DNA of 6,888 bases, from positions 1-6,888 of the forward strand of contig DMFG01000066.1 in NCBI GenBank assembly GCA_003450655.1, written 5' to 3'. Each line of letters opens with the position of its first letter. Within the stretch, counting starts at the first letter, position 1. A program made the position numbers and the translations under genes. This document shows positions 1-5,343 of this stretch, one piece after another. The DNA comes from Coxiellaceae bacterium. Its GTDB lineage: Bacteria; Pseudomonadota; Gammaproteobacteria; Coxiellales; Coxiellaceae. The notes below the pieces were generated by a model. The model made no database searches and had not been told where the DNA came from. It saw only the letters and a program-made list of their open reading frames with translations.

Positions 1-1
1 T

Positions 2-1303
2 AACAACGACCATGATCAGCCTAATAGCCAGCAGCAAGATTACTTAATGAATCTTCAATGGTCGAAGCAATCAGATGATCAATCATCCGGGCTTAATTTA
101 ATCGCTTATCATACCACCATTGATCTACCGTCATCGCAATTGTGGGGAAGCACAGAGGAGCCAGTAGATTCATCAACAGTCAATACAACACAGGGTTATA
201 TGCTGCAAGCTAATCATCAGCGCTGGTTAAATGCTGATTGGCAATGGCTGACACATATTCTTTGGTTTGATGACCAGCAGACGAGTACTAGTTTATCTTC
301 GGTGAGTGATCAATCGAGTGTTCTTTGGAAAAATGATTGGTTCTATGGGACTCGATGGAAGATAGGTTGGGATATTAACTATGATATTTTTAATACGGTG
401 AACTCAAAAGCCTCCTATGATTCTGATGAATATATCACATCAGCTTACGCTCGATATACCCAACCATTGAATTCTAAAGTGTCAATGGCTTTTGGTGCGC
501 GTAGTGCTTGGCAAGGTATTGGTGCGACATCCTCCACGAATGATCATCTTTATCAGCATAATACCGCTTTTGTGAACGAGCAAAGCTTGTATTGGAAGCC
601 CAAATCGACGTGGCGCTTTTTTCTTCGTCGTGACATGAACTTCAGAATGCCAAAGGGTAAGGAAGAGGTGTGGTCTGCTGATGGTACAGTGCATGATCTT
701 GCGGTGCAGACAGGTACCGCTTATGAGGCTGGTTTTAATTGGAAGTATAATAACGATGCGATTCGTTTGGCGGTTTTCCACCTGGATATTGATAATGAGC
801 TGGCGTATACCTTGTTTCCTCTGCCTTACGGGGAAGTCACTAATTTGCCGCCAACGCGACGTGTTGGTATCGATCTGTCAGCGGAGAGGGTGTTATCGGA
901 TGACTGGTCTTCATCCGTGGAAATGAGCTGGGTTAATCCAACTATTCGATCAGGAGAATATGAAGGAAATCAGATTCCAGGCGTGTCGCCTTTTAATGGA
1001 GGCGTTGCCGTTACCTATGGTGCGTTGCCGCAGTGGAGTATGACTATCATGGAGTCTTACCATAGTAGTTTTTATGCATCAGATGATTTTGACAATACAG
1101 GCGACAAGATGCCAGATTATTGGTTGACCAATGCACGGTGGCAGAAACAGTGGAACACTATGACGTTAACATTACGTGCCGATAATCTGTTGGATAAGCA
1201 CTATGTTCGCTATGGGCAATATTATTCAGACGGTAGCATTCGTTATTACGCGGCAGATGGTTTTATGATGCTTGCGACTATGAAAATAAGATTGGTGAAA
1301 TAA
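2..1303 (+). CDS. TonB-dependent outer-membrane receptor, C-terminal part (5' end outside window)
   Basis: This frame is open from base 2 with no stop before the first internal ATG at 47, so the window catches the last 433 codons of a longer gene and 47 is not the true start. The protein is rich in aromatic residues and in alternating polar/apolar stretches, as in an outer-membrane beta-barrel. The end carries the typical TonB-dependent receptor block: LRADNLLDKHYVRYGQ, with NLLDK encoded from 1184, then a Gly/Arg/Tyr-rich stretch and a last strand. The plug domain and TonB box would lie upstream and cannot be seen. Such receptors import siderophores, cobalamin, haem or other scarce ligands across the outer membrane using TonB energy; the ligand here cannot be named. 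The protein ends in ...KIRLVK rather than the usual terminal Phe/Tyr/Trp. The tonB gene starts at the base after the stop codon, which supports a dedicated uptake operon. Family is confident, substrate unknown. Confidence 0.88.
   Translation, partial: NNDHDQPNSQQQDYLMNLQWSKQSDDQSSGLNLIAYHTTIDLPSSQLWGSTEEPVDSSTVNTTQGYMLQANHQRWLNADWQWLTHILWFDDQQTSTSLSSVSDQSSVLWKNDWFYGTRWKIGWDINYDIFNTVNSKASYDSDEYITSAYARYTQPLNSKVSMAFGARSAWQGIGATSSTNDHLYQHNTAFVNEQSLYWKPKSTWRFFLRRDMNFRMPKGKEEVWSADGTVHDLAVQTGTAYEAGFNWKYNNDAIRLAVFHLDIDNELAYTLFPLPYGEVTNLPPTRRVGIDLSAERVLSDDWSSSVEMSWVNPTIRSGEYEGNQIPGVSPFNGGVAVTYGALPQWSMTIMESYHSSFYASDDFDNTGDKMPDYWLTNARWQKQWNTMTLTLRADNLLDKHYVRYGQYYSDGSIRYYAADGFMMLATMKIRLVK
1294..1298 (+). 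promoter_or_regulatory. Shine-Dalgarno for tonB inside the receptor gene end
   Basis: GGTGA matches the AGGAGGTGATC ribosome-binding consensus and sits 5 nt before the GTG at 1304, within the last codons of the receptor gene. With the TAA-GTG junction it favours the GTG start and suggests translational coupling. Confidence 0.5.
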
Positions 1304-1942
1304 GTGAGTCTGAAGTCAATATTCCAATCACGAGCGCTAACATTGATGATGAGCTTAATCTTGCATGGATTATTATTGATGTCATTGTTGCTTGGGTTTG
1401 ATCACGCTATATTATCTACCAGTCATGCGCGTAATTCCACGATTAAAACGTATTTGATCGTTGGAGAGCTCCCGGCTGTTACACAGAGCTTATCTACACA
1501 ACAAACCTCTCCAGACAAGAGGATCTCTATGATCTCATCTCGCAAAACTGCTTTGAAACCTGCAAAAAAGCACCCCTCAACTAGACAGGTTTCTAAGCGT
1601 ACTGCTCCCAGTGAGCGCACCCAGGTGGCTTCTATAGTAAAACATGGGACGGCTTCTTCTGAATTGCAGGCGTTATCGATGTATCTTTATCGAAAAATTG
1701 CTCGTCATGCTCATTACCCGTCGGGCGTATCTAGGCTTGGTGCGTCACCGCAAGTATTATTGCAGTTTACCGTCTATCCTGATGGGCATATCAATGGCGC
1801 ACATGTTGTGGAATCTTCTGGTAGTGCCTCTGTTGATGCAGCTGCATTGAAAGCGTTGAATCATTCGCTTCCTTTTAATCAAGCATCAAGATGGCTGCAC
1901 CAGCCACAGCCTTGTCGGTTGATGATTCATTTTAGTGTGTAG
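1304..1942 (+). CDS. tonB: TonB-family energy transducer
   Basis: A 212-residue inner-membrane protein that would couple the proton-motive force, through ExbB/ExbD, to the outer-membrane receptor encoded just upstream. Residues about 12-32 form one hydrophobic N-terminal helix. It contains S17xxxH21, the spacing of the SxxxH motif (Ser16/His20) needed for ExbB/ExbD coupling in E. coli TonB. A periplasmic linker follows (about 60-115), rich in Lys, Ser and Pro but with few of the usual X-Pro repeats. The C-terminal TonB domain spans about 124-212: YP at 138-139, LLQFTVYPDGHI, then VESSGSASVDAAALKAL. The start is GTG at 1304, immediately after the receptor stop TAA, with GGTGA 5 nt upstream. 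ATG codons at 1346/1349 would cut into the membrane helix and are less likely. No exbB or exbD lies in the window, so they must be elsewhere. The family call is firm; that it serves the neighbouring receptor is inference. Confidence 0.87.
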   Translation: MSLKSIFQSRALTLMMSLILHGLLLMSLLLGFDHAILSTSHARNSTIKTYLIVGELPAVTQSLSTQQTSPDKRISMISSRKTALKPAKKHPSTRQVSKRTAPSERTQVASIVKHGTASSELQALSMYLYRKIARHAHYPSGVSRLGASPQVLLQFTVYPDGHINGAHVVESSGSASVDAAALKALNHSLPFNQASRWLHQPQPCRLMIHFSV

Positions 1943-2040
1943 AGATATGATCTTTAGAGTCGTATGTATGCTCTATCTAACTGATTAATCTATTAAAAAA
2001 TACTAGTTATTTATTTGGCTCGTTCTGTGTGGTATTGGTC

Positions 2041-2046
2041 TATAAT
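2041..2046 (+). promoter_or_regulatory. Candidate -10 element for the secreted-protein gene
   Basis: A perfect TATAAT lies 64 bp before the ATG at 2111 in the otherwise featureless gap 1943-2110. No good -35 sits at 16-18 bp: TTGGCT at 2015-2020 gives a 20-bp spacer. An ACTAGTTA element at 2002-2009 lies upstream and may belong to an activator or repressor site. No convincing terminator was found for the tonB transcript in this gap. Confidence 0.4.
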
Positions 2047-2110
2047 GAGTAATGTGGTGATTAGATTCTGGCTAATTAATTTAAACGAGATGATTTAATA
2101 GGTTGAGTTA

Positions 2111-2803
2111 ATGAGGATGCAATGGGTAGCATTATTTTGCAGGGTCGGCTTAGCATCATTGTGCTTAAGCTCCGTGTCTTTTGTGTCAATTGTTTGTGCT
2201 GACTCAAATAGTGATGGTGGTAGCGTGAGCACGTCACCTGAGGGTGCGTTAAGTGATTACTCCATTGCAAAAGAAGCGGATGAACTATTAGATTCTGTGA
2301 TTATTGATGAGACATCTGATAGTGACTCAAGTGATGATGGTATAGATGACCTCGATGACCTGGACGAGGTTGATGGCAGTGCGGATGACTCGAATACGAA
2401 TGTTACTTCTGGTGCAGATAAGGCAAGTACTGAGTCAAAGGATTATTCGTTAAAGATTACTCAGCCTCCACATATTTTGTCTCTAGTGCTTTGCGTGCCT
2501 GATCATGATAAGTCTATAGCAGAAACTGACTTTCATGCGCGTCGCGTTTTATTGGGACCATTGAGCCGAACACAGGGGCGAGAACTTATCGCCTCGATCA
2601 GATCAACGCGTCGCCCATCTTGTTATAATTTGCAGTTTTTTAATTACATTAAACAGCAAAGAGAAAACAACGAGTCTATACAGGTCTGCTGTCATACACA
2701 GCACTGTGATGAGGGACAATACTGTCATGTCTTGAGCAGCCCTGTGTCTCTTGCTGAGGGGACGGTAGTCAGTGTCTGTGTGCCAGATAAGATAGATCCA
2801 TAA
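2111..2803 (+). CDS. Hypothetical secreted protein, Asp/Ser-rich with Cys-rich C-terminal part
   Basis: I do not recognise this 230-residue protein. Residues 1-30 look like a Sec signal peptide: a basic start, a hydrophobic core LASLCLSSVSFVSIV, and a VCA|DS cleavage site after Ala30. Residues about 63-95 are strongly acidic, with runs such as SDSDSSDDGIDDLDDLDEVD, and are probably disordered or cation-binding. The C-terminal half (about 115-226) is more ordered and holds seven cysteines (128, 171, 193, 194, 199, 205, 223), including CCHTQHCDEGQYC, suggesting disulphides or metal binding after export. The tetrapeptide CVPD occurs near both ends of this part, at 128-131 and 223-226. The start is supported by the signal peptide; the ribosome site (AGG at 2100-2102 in TAGGTTGAG) is modest. 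It precedes the tandem paralogue genes on the same strand but is separated by 252 bp with its own promoter signals, so a shared operon is unlikely. It could be a periplasmic or exported factor. Confidence 0.7.
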   Translation: MRMQWVALFCRVGLASLCLSSVSFVSIVCADSNSDGGSVSTSPEGALSDYSIAKEADELLDSVIIDETSDSDSSDDGIDDLDDLDEVDGSADDSNTNVTSGADKASTESKDYSLKITQPPHILSLVLCVPDHDKSIAETDFHARRVLLGPLSRTQGRELIASIRSTRRPSCYNLQFFNYIKQQRENNESIQVCCHTQHCDEGQYCHVLSSPVSLAEGTVVSVCVPDKIDP

Positions 2804-2937
2804 CCGTTCGTATATTGGCATTGCCCTTTCTTAATCTTATTTTCATTTTATTTTAATCTAAATTTAAGACTCTCATTTTTTTCAGCTTAACAATTGATGA
2901 AGTGAGGTGGTCTTCTATCGTTTTTACCTGTTATCGA

Positions 2938-2967
2938 TTGACATAGCTAGTTAATTATTGTCATATT
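2938..2967 (+). promoter_or_regulatory. Candidate sigma70-type promoter upstream of the tandem paralogues
   Basis: A perfect TTGACA at 2938-2943 is followed after 18 bp by CATATT at 2962-2967 (4 of 6 to TATAAT). Transcription would begin near 2974, placing the three 14-bp repeats at the start of the transcript. An alternative is TTGTCA at 2958-2963 with TATAAA at 2983-2988 (19-bp spacer), which would put the -10 inside the first repeat. Which one is used cannot be decided here. The rest of the 2804-3037 gap is AT-rich with T runs and no clear hairpin terminator. Confidence 0.4.
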
Positions 2968-2975
2968 TGCTATTT

Positions 2976-3017
2976 AACTAGTTATAAAGAACTAGTTATA
3001 AAGAGCTAGTTATAAAA
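2976..3017 (+). repeat. Three tandem 14-bp direct repeats
   Basis: Two identical copies of AACTAGTTATAAAG (2976-2989 and 2990-3003) are followed by a third, AGCTAGTTATAAAA (3004-3017), differing at two positions. Each unit holds CTAGTTA and a -10-like TATAAA/G; the first two contain the palindrome AACTAGTT. A partial, isolated copy, AGCTAGTTAAT, lies at 2945-2955. The array is 39 bp before the preferred start at 3056, so it is in the promoter or 5' leader and may be an array of regulator sites. Confidence 0.9.
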
Positions 3018-3025
3018 TTTTATAA
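3010..3025. repeat. 16-bp AT-only perfect palindrome
   Basis: TTATAAAATTTTATAA reads the same on both strands and overlaps the end of the third 14-bp repeat. It is followed by a T-rich stretch (3026-3036). It could be an operator or a bendable promoter element. It is too AT-rich for a strong terminator, and a terminator just before the gene would be odd. Confidence 0.6.
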
Positions 3026-3045
3026 TTATTTTTTATCATGAATCT

Positions 3046-3049
3046 AGGG
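3046..3049 (+). promoter_or_regulatory. Shine-Dalgarno that decides the start at 3056
   Basis: AGGG lies 6 nt before the ATG at 3056. The earlier in-frame ATG at 3038 is preceded only by T-rich sequence with no ribosome site. The same leader pattern, TAGGG then TGTTT then ATG, occurs before the paralogue at 4020, which supports 3056. Confidence 0.55.
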
Positions 3050-3055
3050 TTGTTT

Positions 3056-3955
3056 ATGGGTAATGAAACGTCAAAATCTTTGGGCGTGCTGTTGGAGATT
3101 AATTTTGGTAACCCGTGTGGCGCGGCATTGTCGACTGAGGACAGGGCTTGGTCTGTCATAGATTCAATAGTTGGTTCATCAGAATGTGCTCATTTTGTAC
3201 TGATGGGTGAGACAGATATGTCGCAGGATTCTCATTCGGATGGTTATCACATGCTTATAAAAAATATCTCATCTGCTTTTCCTAAAGCGACGGTTTTTTA
3301 TTATGGCAAACAGCCTAATGAGCTTTCTCTGGAAAAAGCTAAAGAGATAGGTTGCAAGCCTGTTTATAGATGGGCGCAAACATCAAACAGTAATGATTCT
3401 GAAAATAGGCGTCACGATTACCCTGGATCATGGCATTGTTTCAGTCATCGCTGCATGACCTCGCCTTTGGTTAAAAGGATGATTCAAAAACGTGTTCTCT
3501 CATCGTCAGAATCATCCCAATGGTATGACCTTGATGCAGTCACTAGTCTGTCAGAACAAATCAACCAGGAGAAGGCATCACATATAATTCAGCGTGCATG
3601 GCGATCTTATATTGCTAGCGTATCGTTGGCAGCCATGGCCTTGTCTTCAGTTAGGGTTGTTGATAAATGGGTGATTGCAGCGATGGAAAATTGCCTTTCA
3701 ACTATCGTTGATGGACGATTTGCGCCTTCCACTGAATCTATTGAATCTGTTTCACCAGCGGAGTCTTTTAAGGATAAGCTTCGAACCCCTTCTAAAGAAA
3801 AGCCATCCTTACTGAGCCCCAGGTCTATCGCATATCGACAGTCTTCACACATTGGCCATAACAAATTATCTATATTCCCAGTGAGAAATGGGCATGCCGA
3901 AAAGAATCCATACGTGGTTTTTGTAAACGCGCAGCGCTCTCCTTGTTGCAACTAA
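3056..3955 (+). CDS. Uncharacterised protein A of a tandem paralogous pair, with an IQ-like motif
   Basis: No known family is recognised. The preferred ATG at 3056 gives 299 residues (numbering used here); 3038 is possible but lacks a ribosome site. The N-terminal half matches the next gene in order: LEINFGNP (13-20), ECAHFVLMGET (43-53), SSAFPKATVFYYG (72-84) and WHCFSHR (126-132). The hydrophobic strand-like blocks alternate with helices, suggesting a small alpha/beta domain; the conserved Glu, His, Ser and Arg could form an active or metal site (inference). After the shared domain comes a unique extension. It holds EKASHIIQRAWRSYIASV (172-189), whose IQRAWR core resembles eukaryotic IQ calmodulin-binding motifs, then a hydrophobic stretch VSLAAMALSSV, then a basic Ser/Pro-rich tail ending PCCN. 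There is no signal peptide. It may be cytosolic or delivered by a specialised secretion system, but nothing in the window shows such a system. Confidence 0.72.
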   Translation: MGNETSKSLGVLLEINFGNPCGAALSTEDRAWSVIDSIVGSSECAHFVLMGETDMSQDSHSDGYHMLIKNISSAFPKATVFYYGKQPNELSLEKAKEIGCKPVYRWAQTSNSNDSENRRHDYPGSWHCFSHRCMTSPLVKRMIQKRVLSSSESSQWYDLDAVTSLSEQINQEKASHIIQRAWRSYIASVSLAAMALSSVRVVDKWVIAAMENCLSTIVDGRFAPSTESIESVSPAESFKDKLRTPSKEKPSLLSPRSIAYRQSSHIGHNKLSIFPVRNGHAEKNPYVVFVNAQRSPCCN

Positions 3956-4006
3956 ATAGCAGTTAACTATTAATGAAAGCCGATCCTTACTAAATAATAA
4001 TAAAAT

Positions 4007-4012
4007 AGGGAG
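4007..4012 (+). promoter_or_regulatory. Shine-Dalgarno of paralogue B
   Basis: AGGGAG lies 7 nt before the ATG at 4020, at the end of the 64-bp AT-rich gap between the two paralogues. That gap also holds the 8-bp palindrome AGTTAACT (3961-3968) but no clear terminator, so co-transcription with the upstream gene is plausible. Confidence 0.6.
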
Positions 4013-4019
4013 TGTTTCA

Positions 4020-4685
4020 ATGAGACGCAATTGTTCGGAATTAAAGGCTGTGGCTATGGTGCTTGAAATTAATTGGGGGAGCCCTGAGGGCCTACCATTG
4101 ATATTAGGCGGCATTGAGATGCGTTTTATCCGAGCTAAGTTGTTAGATAGATCGCCTGAATGTATCGTTTTAATCTCAGAAACTCCCATGTGGGATGATT
4201 ATCCTCAAGAGTATAGTCAGTTTCTTTCTGATTTATCTGATGCATTTCCGCAAAGTAAGCTTTATTACTTCGGGAGTTTTAACAATGACGTGTCAGAAGA
4301 TTTAGGTTCGAAAATTTGCTCTGTGGAAGTCAGCTCTCTCGATCCGCAAGATTTCAAAAATAGGAGTATTATTTGGCATGGTTTCTCTCACCGTTTAAGC
4401 GAGAGTGGTCTTACTCGAGCTATTTTAAAGGTTAAGTTGTGTCAGCATGAGGATAGTGAGTTTCTTGTTTATGATTATGATCAGGCTAAGCAATTTAATG
4501 TCTCATTACCCATAAAGGCTGCTGAGGAGGGTGGCATTTGCCCAGATAGCGTTATTGAAACAGAGGGTGACTCTGATATTACGATAGCGCCAACAAAGTT
4601 GGCCAAGTTTTCCATACTCTGTGAGCAAAAAGACGAGAGTTCATCACTTTCTCCGTTTGATAAAGGATATTCCATGGCTGGTTAG
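4020..4685 (+). CDS. Uncharacterised protein B of a tandem paralogous pair
   Basis: This 221-residue protein is of no family I recognise and is a diverged copy of the product of the gene 64 bp upstream. Matching blocks occur in the same order: LEINWGSP (15-22), ECIVLISET (47-55), SDAFPQSKLYYFG (73-85) and WHGFSHR (119-125), then a similar SEF/YDYDQA stretch near 146-156. Block spacing is close to that of protein A, so the shared unit is roughly residues 10-160. B lacks the IQ-like extension; its tail (about 165-221) is instead acidic and Ser-rich and looks disordered. No signal peptide or membrane helix is seen. The start at 4020 has a good ribosome site, AGGGAG. The gene ends 48 bp before the convergent HIT gene, with no clear terminator between them. 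The divergence of the pair outside a few blocks suggests an old duplication or rapid evolution. Function is unknown. Confidence 0.72.
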   Translation: MRRNCSELKAVAMVLEINWGSPEGLPLILGGIEMRFIRAKLLDRSPECIVLISETPMWDDYPQEYSQFLSDLSDAFPQSKLYYFGSFNNDVSEDLGSKICSVEVSSLDPQDFKNRSIIWHGFSHRLSESGLTRAILKVKLCQHEDSEFLVYDYDQAKQFNVSLPIKAAEEGGICPDSVIETEGDSDITIAPTKLAKFSILCEQKDESSSLSPFDKGYSMAG

Positions 4686-4733
4686 TGTATAGGAATTAGT
4701 GCGTTATTTGTCTATCAATATCTGTATCGCGCG

Positions 4734-5138
4734 TTACTCAAGTGCATGAGTTAACAGCTGATGAACCTGATCACAAAAACAGTCTATATCATCGATTTGT
4801 AGGGTTGACTGGCGTTGCTGGCTACCCCACATGGGTTCGGGAAAAAAACTATCATGATGAAATCTTGCCATGATGTGGCAGTGAACTTGTGGCAATACAT
4901 TACCAAAGGACGCAATGTTAATCTTATCGGGTTGGTAGTGTGATAACATGGCTTTTTCAATGATATCGAGTGCATCAAATAGCATGCTTTTTTCTGCCTG
5001 TGTGCATTGACTCATTTCTTTAACGGGGCGCTGAATATTCACGATCAACCACGGTATTTCACTGGGTTCTAGTGTGACTTTAATGACTGGATTGTAATAG
5101 ATAATGGGCTTGAGTTGTTCATTGCTGTTTGTGCTCAT
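4734..5138 (-). CDS. HIT (histidine triad) family protein
   Basis: A 134-residue cytosolic protein of the HIT superfamily, whose members hydrolyse or transfer nucleotides from substrates such as AMP-linked compounds or dinucleoside polyphosphates. The signature is NVLPQVHCHIMARF (80-93): the triad region reads Q84-x-H86-x-H88, so the first of the three usual histidines is Gln, while the central nucleophile position (H86) and third position (H88) remain. The downstream HHDSFFPEPMWG is typical of the proteobacterial HIT subgroup with PQxHxHxxAR and P.P.WG motifs. The N-terminal half gives the expected strands (IIYYNPVIKVTLEP and PWLIVNIQR). ATG at 5138 has AAGAG 8 nt upstream on the minus strand. 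It is convergent with paralogue B and divergent from ppa. The exact substrate cannot be told, and a link to pyrophosphatase is suggestive only. Confidence 0.85.
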   Translation of the reverse strand: MSTNSNEQLKPIIYYNPVIKVTLEPSEIPWLIVNIQRPVKEMSQCTQAEKSMLFDALDIIEKAMLSHYQPDKINIASFGNVLPQVHCHIMARFHHDSFFPEPMWGSQQRQSTLQIDDIDCFCDQVHQLLTHALE

Positions 5139-5195
5139 GTGGAGTGCTCTTATTTAGGATGATTTGTTGTATACACCGAAAAAATTTTGACCATC

Positions 5196-5215
5196 GATAT
5201 GATCGATATCATATC
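5196..5215. repeat. Inverted repeat in the HIT-ppa divergent region
   Basis: GATATGAT and ATCATATC (8-bp arms, 4-nt centre CGAT) form a perfect inverted repeat. It overlaps a direct repeat of ATCGATAT at 5193-5200 and 5202-5209, 9 bp apart. It lies 57 bp upstream of the HIT start and about 90 bp before the ppa -10, so it could be a regulator site for either gene. Eight T follow on the plus strand. Confidence 0.5.
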
Positions 5216-5268
5216 CATTTTTTTTCATCGAATATAGTTTCTTTTTTGGCGCGTTAATCGATTTAAGC

Positions 5269-5280
5269 TGCCAATTGGCA
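5269..5280. promoter_or_regulatory. 12-bp palindrome upstream of the ppa -10
   Basis: TGCCAATTGGCA is a perfect palindrome whose centre is about 30 bp before the ppa TATAAT, roughly -42 from the expected transcript start, a usual place for an activator site. It abuts ACTAGTTAAT at 5280-5289, which overlaps the -35 position. No regulator is identified. Confidence 0.4.
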
Positions 5281-5304
5281 CTAGTTAATCCGCACCATTA
5301 TGGC

Positions 5305-5310
5305 TATAAT
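5305..5310 (+). promoter_or_regulatory. Candidate -10 element of ppa
   Basis: A perfect TATAAT sits 33 bp before the ppa start codon. The -35 position at 17 bp (TAGTTA, 5282-5287) matches the consensus at only three positions, so the promoter may need activation or may be set by the -10. The gap 5139-5343 also holds a possible minus-strand -10 for the HIT gene (TATACA, complement of 5168-5173), without a clear -35. Confidence 0.5.
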
Positions 5311-5343
5311 CGCACTGAATTTTAAACGGCTAAGAGGCATACT

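Noticed and set aside
482..781. Minus-strand open frame inside the receptor gene
   Set aside because: It lies wholly within a well-supported receptor coding region; its translation shows no domain-like pattern.
1955..1977. TAGAG...CTCTA hairpin after tonB as a terminator
   Set aside because: Only a 5-bp stem with an 11-nt loop and no T tract directly after it.
2976..3017. Short tandem repeats as a CRISPR array
   Set aside because: The units are 14 bp with no spacers between them, and no cas genes are present.
3944..3955. C-terminal PCCN of protein A as a Rab-like double-cysteine prenylation signal
   Set aside because: It is tempting next to an IQ-like motif, but CC-type prenylation depends on recognition of a Rab body and it is not a CaaX box; two residues are too little evidence.
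3607..4189. Overlapping minus-strand frames across the two paralogues
   Set aside because: They are antisense to genes whose plus-strand proteins share conserved blocks; the antisense products show no similarity to one another or to any known family.
4686..4733. Bidirectional terminator between the convergent genes
   Set aside because: No inverted repeat with flanking A/T tracts could be found in the 48-bp gap.
5196..5225. Inverted repeat followed by eight T as an intrinsic terminator
   Set aside because: The stem is AT-rich and weak, and no plus-strand gene ends before it; it lies between divergent starts, so a regulator site is more likely.
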